DNA from: JBNJEM01 sp051745935
GTDB lineage: Bacteria; Planctomycetota; Planctomycetia; Pirellulales; Pirellulaceae
Assembly (NCBI GenBank): GCA_051745935.1
Contig: JBNJEM010000193.1
Coordinates: 1 to 11,635, forward strand
Length of the DNA stretch: 11,635 nucleotides
Reading direction: 5' to 3'
Positions 7,351 to 11,635 of the stretch are shown one piece after another (the first letter of the stretch is position 1; every line of letters starts with the position of its first letter). The position numbers and the translations under genes are program-made. Below the pieces are notes generated by a model that worked only from the letters and a program-made list of their open reading frames with translations, made no database searches and was not told the origin of the DNA.

Positions 7351-7896
7351 GTGAAACTTCAAAACAAGAGCTTTGTGGTCCTCGTCGAGGATCTCTATGA
7401 AGATCAAGAACTCTGGTATCCGGTGCGACGGTTGACCGAGGCTGGCGCACAAGTCACGATCGTGGGGCCCAAACCCGAAACGACCTACACGTCGAAGCAC
7501 GGGTATCCGGCGAAATCGGAGAAGGCGGCCGACCGAATATCCCCAGTCGATTTCGAGGGCATCATCGTGCCCGGTGGGTACGCACCGGACCGGATGCGTC
7601 GTCACAAGGGAATGGTGGAGCTGGTCCGCGAAGCCTTTCAATCTGGAAAAATCGTGGCGGCGATCTGTCATGGAGGCTGGCTGCTCTGTTCAGCGAAGAT
7701 TCTGAAGGGCAAGAAAGTAACCAGCTTTTCATCGATTCGAGATGATATTGAACATGCCGGGGCGACGTGGGTCGATGAAGAGGTTGTACAGGATGGGAAT
7801 CTCATTACCAGCCGCACGCCCGACGACCTCCCCGCCTTCCTCCGCACGATTATCGCGGCGTGCGAGGAGGAAACGGAACAAAAGGGGGCTCGGTAA
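7351..7896 (+). CDS. DJ-1/PfpI family protein (type 1 glutamine amidotransferase-like)
   Basis: A 181-residue single-domain protein of the DJ-1/PfpI superfamily. Members include intracellular protease PfpI, YhbO-like stress proteins and proposed glycation-repair enzymes; the exact reaction is disputed and cannot be settled here. The nucleophile elbow is AICHGG with C106 and H107, the conserved acidic residue is likely E13 in LVEDLYEDQEL, and VPGGYAPDRMRR (73-84) is the family's second signature, all close to full PfpI length. The start is a GTG at 7351 with AAAAGG (7337-7342) eight bases upstream. This is the only convincing plus-strand gene in the window; it diverges from the hydrogenase cluster and converges on the encapsulin operon, and is flanked by inverted copies of repeat family 3. 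Probably cytoplasmic, stress-related. Confidence 0.93.
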   Translation: MKLQNKSFVVLVEDLYEDQELWYPVRRLTEAGAQVTIVGPKPETTYTSKHGYPAKSEKAADRISPVDFEGIIVPGGYAPDRMRRHKGMVELVREAFQSGKIVAAICHGGWLLCSAKILKGKKVTSFSSIRDDIEHAGATWVDEEVVQDGNLITSRTPDDLPAFLRTIIAACEEETEQKGAR

Positions 7897-7946
7897 CCGG
7901 GCCTGATATTCAAAACGCTCGTTCACGCAAATGAAACGCCGGGGAA

Positions 7947-7994
7947 AGCACGAAGCACGAATGACGAATACACGAAGGAATGACGAATGACGAA
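7947..7994. repeat. Simple-sequence patch of ACGAATGA / ACGAA units
   Basis: Imperfect reiterations of ACGAA and AATGACGA, for example ACGAAGCACGAATGACGAAT followed later by GAATGACGAATGACGAAC. It begins 50 bases after the pfpI stop. I recall similar patches from planctomycete intergenic regions; its function is unknown. Confidence 0.7.
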
Positions 7995-8123
7995 CATGTT
8001 GCGTTAGGGCTCACCATCCAAGACGAGGTCGGCGATTCCGTTTACCCCACCAAGGTTTCTCCAAACGTGAAGCGGGGTTGGCGAGTCTGAGCTAGAAAGG
8101 GGATCAAGCCGTGCAAATCATGC

Positions 8124-8142
8124 CCGCGAGTTTTCCTCGCGG
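8124..8142. repeat. Perfect 7-bp hairpin in the convergent intergenic region
   Basis: CCGCGAG and CTCGCGG enclose TTTTC. No T-run follows on either strand and it lies over 200 bases from either gene end, so it is more likely a dispersed palindrome than a terminator. Confidence 0.45.
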
Positions 8143-8295
8143 CGGAATCCCGAAAGACCCGGAGCAAATGGAAAACCACCGCGGCCCGGCGCGACACACT
8201 GACGCGGACAACGCCAAGCTGTCCCGCGGCGCTCCATCCGTGTTTGGTTGCGGGCGAGCGGAGCGAGGCGGCGCGAGTTAACCGCAAGTCTCGGA

Positions 8296-8328
8296 TATAC
8301 CGGTCGCGGATGACTTTGTCCGCCGCGA
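8296..8328 (-). repeat. 33-bp repeat family 3, right copy (inverted)
   Basis: The reverse complement matches 7116-7148 at 32 of 33 positions. In this copy one flanking base extends the outer stem to GTCGCGG with CCGCGAC. Together the pair brackets about 1.2 kb containing only pfpI. Confidence 0.8.
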
Positions 8329-8542
8329 CGGGGCGCATCGCATCGCGTCTGGCCCAATCACTGCCGGGCGAACGCCGCTTGTTTTGAGAAGCCGTGGGAG
8401 GGCTACGTGCGAGGCCCTGGCTGGCAAGAGGCCAACACGGAGGACCGCTGTCCGTCGCGGCCCCCCGATCGACCACGGTCGGAGACGGTGGTTTCGAGCC
8501 ACTGAACCCACACCGCTTTCAGTCCTCCATGGCGAGGCTCCC

Positions 8543-9361
8543 TCAAGTCGCTGCCGTCTTGCCAGTTAGCTCTACCGCGGCCGCCGGTTCCAGCACACGA
8601 AACATGAAGGACTCGGTGAGATACAACTCGATGGTATCTCGGTCATGCATGGTATACCCGATCGACCAGTCCTGGCCGATTGTCAACTCGAAATTGCCGG
8701 GGGCACCCGACAATAACAGGCCGCCTTGGAGAGTTGGGCAGCTTCGGATGTGGCCTTCCACGAGCTCCTGAATGACTCGATAGGGCGGATATCCGCCGTC
8801 GCCATCGGTCTGCAGACGCAATAGCGGTTCGGTCCCCAACAACAGGAAGTAAGGGCGTGGCACGCCAGCTTGTTGCAACTTCCGAACCGCCTCGGCCACG
8901 GCTTGAACCATCTCTCGCGGTTGTTTTGGCAAGGCCACCTTGCCTCGCCCGGCCTCCTGGAGGAGCCCTACCAGACGTGCCGACGGCATCCCGTGATAAA
9001 TGGCGGTTTCTTCAAACGCACAAGCCTGTTTGGCAACCGTTTCCAGGGGTTCCAGATCCGCGTCTTTCGCGCCTCGAGACACGGCGTCCAGTTCCATTTG
9101 ATTGAGCATGAAGGGCAACCGCGCCTCGATCAGGGGCATCACGCGTCGGGTTCCCCAAGGCACATCTTCCGGCCCGGCCTCGTCGGCGATATCCAGTCCC
9201 CCCAGGTTCACGGCCGCAAATTCCCAGCCGAACGGTCCCTCCACGTCAACGATTTCACGAGCCACCAGGTGCGTCTTAAGTAGCCGAGCCGCCGTCTCAT
9301 CGATCTCTCGCCACGCCGCATCGGTTAGAGGTGCGTGCGAACGCCTCAATAAATCAGTCAT
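8543..9361 (-). CDS. enc: Family 1 encapsulin nanocompartment shell protein (HK97-fold)
   Basis: A 272-residue shell protein that self-assembles into an icosahedral compartment; the length matches classical family 1 encapsulins (formerly linocin M18 / bacteriocin family). The N-terminus MTDLLRRSHAPLTDAAWREI carries the typical LxRxxAPLxxxAWxxID helix, followed by LVAREIVDVEGPFGWEFAAVNLG, the usual E-loop start. Later come MPLIEARLPFML, PFLLLGTEPL-like YFLLLGTEPLLRL, GGLLLSGAPGNFELTIGQDWSIGY and YLTESFMFRVLEP, all characteristic of the HK97-fold A and P domains. The ATG at 9361 lies three bases after the ferritin stop, with GAAAGGA (9371-9377) nine bases upstream, so the two genes are one transcription unit and probably translationally coupled. 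Confidence 0.96.
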   Translation of the reverse strand: MTDLLRRSHAPLTDAAWREIDETAARLLKTHLVAREIVDVEGPFGWEFAAVNLGGLDIADEAGPEDVPWGTRRVMPLIEARLPFMLNQMELDAVSRGAKDADLEPLETVAKQACAFEETAIYHGMPSARLVGLLQEAGRGKVALPKQPREMVQAVAEAVRKLQQAGVPRPYFLLLGTEPLLRLQTDGDGGYPPYRVIQELVEGHIRSCPTLQGGLLLSGAPGNFELTIGQDWSIGYTMHDRDTIELYLTESFMFRVLEPAAAVELTGKTAAT

Positions 9362-9364
9362 GGG

Positions 9365-9754
9365 TCAGGATCCTTTCTTCAGTTTACCAATTCCCAAATC
9401 GCCCATCGCCGCCGCTTTGGGGACAGCCGTCGCCGCGGAAGCCTGGGGGGCGTCTTCCATGGCCGACTCCTCCACCTCCGTCACCGGCCCAGAGGTAAAC
9501 AGGTAGGTACCAAGTTGTTCGTCGAATTTCGGCATGCGTCGCCGTAGCCACTCCAAGGCCATCGCGGCATGCTCGATCTCTTCGTCACGATGGTGCGTTA
9601 AAATGGCCCCCAACTCTTCATCCGCCTCGACGTCAATTCGCTGCTGATACCAATCGACAGCTTCCAATTCTTCGATCAGCGTGGCCAAGGCCCGATGCAC
9701 GGACCGGGCCATCGCGCTAAGTTCACCCGTCGGTTCATGATAGGTTGTGGACAC
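9365..9754 (-). CDS. encFtn: Encapsulated ferritin-like protein (EncFtn) with C-terminal cargo-loading peptide
   Basis: A 129-residue ferroxidase cargo that oxidises Fe(II) for storage inside the encapsulin shell. The core LIEELEAVDWYQQR (26-39) and RDEEIEH (56-62) match the Rhodospirillum rubrum EncFtn pattern; by alignment from memory E29, E59 and H62 are the dinuclear iron ligands, with E28, E31, W35 and Y36 near the entry site. Two helices end near residue 87. An Ala/Pro/Glu-rich linker (about 90-117) then leads to the targeting peptide GDLGIGKLKKGS. The GTG at 9754 is chosen because AAGGAGGA lies eight bases upstream; the longer frame to 9895 has no family similarity. The shell gene follows after three bases. 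Unlike four-helix ferritins this family works as an antiparallel dimer. Confidence 0.95.
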   Translation of the reverse strand: MSTTYHEPTGELSAMARSVHRALATLIEELEAVDWYQQRIDVEADEELGAILTHHRDEEIEHAAMALEWLRRRMPKFDEQLGTYLFTSGPVTEVEESAMEDAPQASAATAVPKAAAMGDLGIGKLKKGS

Positions 9755-10168
9755 GCCAGTTGTCCTCCTTCGTAAAAGAATGAGTTTGCGCGAACAAACA
9801 CCGCTCCCGCCAGCCCATTGAGCGGCAGCCAAGCGGCCCCACGTCATGGCCTGGAAACGTGGCACGTGGTCCATGACCTTGGCATCCGATAACAAACGTG
9901 GCTTCCCACGCCCAAAAGTCCATCGTGAGCGAGATCAGAGTGATTTCCCTCGATCGCGCCGCATGGTCCCCGCTGTTGCCCTCGCTCAGCCCCGAGATCA
10001 CCCCATGTTTCGCCATGGGAATGTCTCGCCATGGAAACTGTTCGGCCGAACCGCCATGCGCTTCCCCCCGGAACACCCGCAGTCTAACCAGAAGACATCA
10101 TCAGGCAAGAGGGGCTTTAACCATCCCGCGATAGTCATGCACCCTAACGGCGCGCCGCGGCGCTCACG
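9755..10168. other. Upstream region of the encapsulin operon with several inverted repeats
   Basis: About 410 bases without a supported gene, expected to contain the operon promoter. Visible structures are GTTTG-CGCGAA-CAAAC at 9784-9799, about 30 bases upstream of the EncFtn start; a 7-bp inverted repeat GTCATGG (9843-9849) and CCATGAC (9871-9877) with CACGTGG inside it; and a direct repeat of TCGCCATGG at 10010-10018 and 10026-10034. Near 9888-9920 the sequence AACAAACGTGGCTTCC resembles the left end of repeat family 1 and may be a decayed copy. None matches a known operator that I can name. Confidence 0.4.
9763..9770 (-). promoter_or_regulatory. Strong Shine-Dalgarno for the EncFtn gene
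   Basis: The minus strand reads AAGGAGGA, eight bases before the GTG at 9754. It fixes the start at this GTG rather than the open-frame start at 9895. Confidence 0.75.
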
Positions 10169-10534
10169 CTACTGACGCTTCAGTTCGATCGGCAATTCGT
10201 CAATCTTGGCTGCCATGATGAAATCGTTTTCCGACAGGCCATCAATGGCATGCGTCCAAAGTTCAATGGTCACGTTGCGATAGCCGACTAAATGGAGATC
10301 CGGGTGATGCCCTTCCGACTCAGCCAGCTCGGCCACGCATTTGAAGAACCCGATCCCTGCCATGAAATCCTTCGCAACCCAGGTGCGCCGGATTCGCTTG
10401 CCGTCCTCGGTCAACTGCCAGCCCGGCAATTCTTTCAGCAACCGCTCCGCTTCCGCCCGTTCAATGGCGGGTACGCCCCCTTCGCACGCTTTGCACTTTT
10501 TCCCTTTCAGCTCTTCGCCTATTCCTCTATTCAT
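10169..10534 (-). CDS. phhB: 4a-hydroxytetrahydrobiopterin dehydratase (pterin-4-alpha-carbinolamine dehydratase)
   Basis: A 121-residue enzyme that dehydrates 4a-hydroxytetrahydrobiopterin to quinonoid dihydropterin, recycling the cofactor of aromatic amino acid hydroxylases; in bacteria without such a hydroxylase the role is often unclear. The signature is EGHHPDLHLVGYRNVTIELW then THAIDGLSENDF; the catalytic histidines correspond to H76, H77 and H95. The N-terminal GKKCKACEGGVPAI (11-24) is a common bacterial leader of this family and GWQL (38-41) precedes the first strand. Full length. The ATG at 10534 has AGGAGA (10543-10548) eight bases upstream. It stands alone between the helical protein gene and the encapsulin operon, with no pterin or phenylalanine pathway gene in view. 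Confidence 0.95.
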   Translation of the reverse strand: MNRGIGEELKGKKCKACEGGVPAIERAEAERLLKELPGWQLTEDGKRIRRTWVAKDFMAGIGFFKCVAELAESEGHHPDLHLVGYRNVTIELWTHAIDGLSENDFIMAAKIDELPIELKRQ

Positions 10535-10587
10535 TATCCACGTCTCCTGTGCTCGAGATTCTCTCTCACAAACGTCATCTTACACCT

Positions 10588-10671
10588 AGTGTTACAGTCC
10601 GGGACAAAACTTGGCTTCCGCTTCCCAAACGCCTTGAATGGCAGGAAACCGGAAGGGTTTGGCCATGGCTA
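10588..10671 (+). repeat. Dispersed palindromic repeat family 1, copy 2
   Basis: Begins AGTGTTACAGTCCGGGAC followed by AAAAC and TTGGCTTCC; the right end contains AAACC-GGAAG-GGTTT. It aligns along its length with 11418-11503. It occupies the spacer between the 3' end of the helical-protein gene (10706) and the 5' end of the dehydratase gene, where its hairpin could end or attenuate transcription. Confidence 0.7.
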
Positions 10672-10705
10672 CACAACCGATCACGGGTAATCGCTTGGAA
10701 CATCC

Positions 10706-11161
10706 TCACGCGTCGTGCCGCATGATGTCCGCAATACCCAGATCCCTCGCCGCCTTCCGCTCAATCTCGGCCAGCTTCGACAGTTGATCTCGAACGTCAG
10801 GCGCCTTCAAACGGTCGGCCAGCAGGTCGATCAACGCTAGAATCTGCTCCCGCAAGTCAAAACATCTGTTCACCAGGGTTTCCGGGGGCTCATCTTGAGC
10901 GTGCGTGAGCGCGGACAGAGCGTGATTCACGTCTTCGGTGGGCGCAAACTGGACCCACGTGTCGAGAAACGCCTTTCGCTCCTGGCGTTCAAGGGTATCC
11001 AGGAACCGTTCGAGACGTTGTTCCCAGTGTCGAAAATAATCCAGAAGCAAGTTCAATCGGTCGTCCGTCGAATACTTGGCTTGAGCACAACATGCAGCCG
11101 CCTGCTCATGGACATTTCTTACATGCTCGAGAAGATCGCCAAGCTGCGTGAATGTGCTCAT
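10706..11161 (-). CDS. Uncharacterised all-helical protein with a C-terminal motif like an encapsulin cargo peptide
   Basis: A 151-residue protein that I do not recognise by name. It is predicted almost entirely helical: about residues 4-28, 32-61, 93-119 and 121-139, a layout compatible with a four-helix, ferritin-like bundle. Possible metal ligands on the helices are E12, H13, H18 and E19; H45 and E47 in DYFRHWEQ; E105 in DLREQ; and E132 and E134 in LAEIERK. It has no signal peptide or membrane segment. The C-terminus ends ARDLGIADIMRHDA, where DLGIADIM parallels the DLGIGKLK targeting peptide of the EncFtn in this window. The ATG at 11161 is preferred, with GAGGA (11167-11171) five bases upstream; the frame is open to 11212 without support. 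It lies upstream of the dehydratase gene, on the same strand as the encapsulin operon. Confidence 0.8.
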   Translation of the reverse strand: MSTFTQLGDLLEHVRNVHEQAAACCAQAKYSTDDRLNLLLDYFRHWEQRLERFLDTLERQERKAFLDTWVQFAPTEDVNHALSALTHAQDEPPETLVNRCFDLREQILALIDLLADRLKAPDVRDQLSKLAEIERKAARDLGIADIMRHDA

Positions 11162-11417
11162 AATCGTCCTCGCTGGTCGCTGATTGCCCCCGGCTCGCCC
11201 GTGGCTTGTCACGTCCCCCGCATCCCACTCGCCACTCTAGCAACGATTTCTGGCGGCTTGCCGATTCACGCAAAAGATTTCGCCGAACCGCACGATAACC
11301 GGCACCGCGCTCATCGCGGCGACAACCACCGCTCCGATTCATCGTGACGCAAGCCCCATGCCACTGCCGACAAAAAGACGGAGCCGGGAAGACTCCTCGG
11401 ACCGGACGTCATGAAAA

Positions 11418-11503
11418 AGTGTAACAGCCCGTGACAAAACGCGGCCCCCGCCCCCAAAACTCCCTCGGTGAAAGGAAACCTGACTGGTTTTGTTATGGGG
11501 TCT
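11418..11503 (+). repeat. Dispersed palindromic repeat family 1, copy 3
   Basis: Begins AGTGTAACAGCCCGTGAC followed by AAAAC and ends GGTTTTGTTATGG; the right arm contains AAACC-TGACT-GGTTT. The outer arms TGACAAAAC and GTTTTGTTA pair with one G-T type mismatch. Confidence 0.7.
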
Positions 11504-11572
11504 AAGTATACCAACGCCCCTGCAAGAAAACGTGCGCGCCGTGCTCGCATCCGACGGCCTAAGACTCTAAGT

Positions 11573-11635
11573 TCGTGTAAACCATTTGGTTACGACTTGC
11601 ATGCGTGCCCGTGTTGAACCAAGGACCAAAGCGAC
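11573..11635 (+). repeat. Dispersed repeat family 2, right copy (cut by the window edge)
   Basis: Aligns without gaps to 6571-6633, exactly 5002 bases away and in the same orientation. It contains a small hairpin around GTAAACC-ATTT-GGTTAC. The right terminal inverted repeat seen in the left copy would lie beyond the window. Confidence 0.65.

Larger units (their letters stand above)
7897..8542. other. Convergent intergenic region between pfpI and the encapsulin gene, rich in repeats
   Basis: About 650 bases between two gene 3' ends. It holds a simple-sequence patch (7947-7994), a 7-bp hairpin (8124-8142) and the inverted copy of repeat family 3 (8296-8328). The long minus-strand open frame across it is arginine-rich and mostly translates repeat sequence, so I do not call it. 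No tRNA or typical terminator with a T-run is apparent. Confidence 0.55.
11162..11635. other. Intergenic region at the right edge, with two repeat families
   Basis: About 470 bases upstream of the helical-protein gene, presumably including its promoter, which I could not pin down. It contains copy 3 of repeat family 1 (11418-11503) and the right copy of repeat family 2 (11573 to the edge). The small open frames here have no recognisable content. Confidence 0.5.

Noticed and set aside
8042..8476. 144-residue minus-strand open frame between pfpI and the encapsulin gene
   Set aside because: It contains the translated repeat core (ADKVIRDRY), also seen in an unrelated frame on the other side of pfpI, and is otherwise arginine-rich; it reflects the repeat, not a gene.
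8480..8515. A tRNA-like T-arm word, GGTTTCGAGCC
   Set aside because: No acceptor stem, anticodon arm or D-arm could be arranged around it on either strand.
9755..9895. N-terminal extension of EncFtn to position 9895
   Set aside because: The added residues do not match the family, and the strong ribosome site at 9763-9770 points to the GTG at 9754.
1..11635. CRISPR array or toxin-antitoxin pair
   Set aside because: No regularly spaced repeats were found; the repeats present are dispersed and diverged. No pair of small overlapping genes with toxin or antitoxin features was seen.

Overview
The window is GC-rich bacterial DNA with most genes on the minus strand and broad intergenic spaces that carry diverged, dispersed palindromic repeats. 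Several of these repeats resemble intergenic repeats I associate with Planctomycetota genomes, and the gene set (group 3b [NiFe] hydrogenase, encapsulin with encapsulated ferritin, pterin carbinolamine dehydratase) would fit a planctomycete. That assignment is an inference; no rRNA or other marker gene is present to confirm it.

Layout. 1-1869 (minus): an RND-type efflux pair, a periplasmic adaptor followed by the N-terminal 221 codons of the inner-membrane permease, which runs off the left edge. 2353-6418 (minus): a four-gene cluster for a soluble bidirectional NAD(P)-linked [NiFe] hydrogenase, in the order beta (4Fe-4S), gamma (FAD/NAD(P)/2Fe-2S), delta (small subunit), alpha (large catalytic subunit). 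The first three quarters of the beta subunit's N-terminal domain looks scrambled by frameshifts. 6474-7350: a long spacer with two repeat families and a possible gene fragment. 7351-7896 (plus): a DJ-1/PfpI-family protein, flanked by two inverted copies of a 33-bp repeat. 8543-9754 (minus): a two-gene encapsulin nanocompartment operon in which encapsulated ferritin (EncFtn) with a C-terminal targeting peptide precedes the shell protein. 10169-10534 (minus): 4a-hydroxytetrahydrobiopterin dehydratase. 10706-11161 (minus): an unrecognised all-helical protein whose C-terminus contains a motif resembling the encapsulin cargo-loading peptide.

How the genes work together. The hydrogenase subunits would pass electrons between H2 at the alpha-subunit NiFe site and NAD(P) at the gamma subunit through the delta and beta iron-sulfur clusters. 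EncFtn and the shell form a self-contained iron oxidation and storage compartment. The helical protein near it is the most intriguing item, because its tail could make it a second cargo. No hydrogenase maturation genes, tRNA, rRNA, CRISPR array or transposase were seen.
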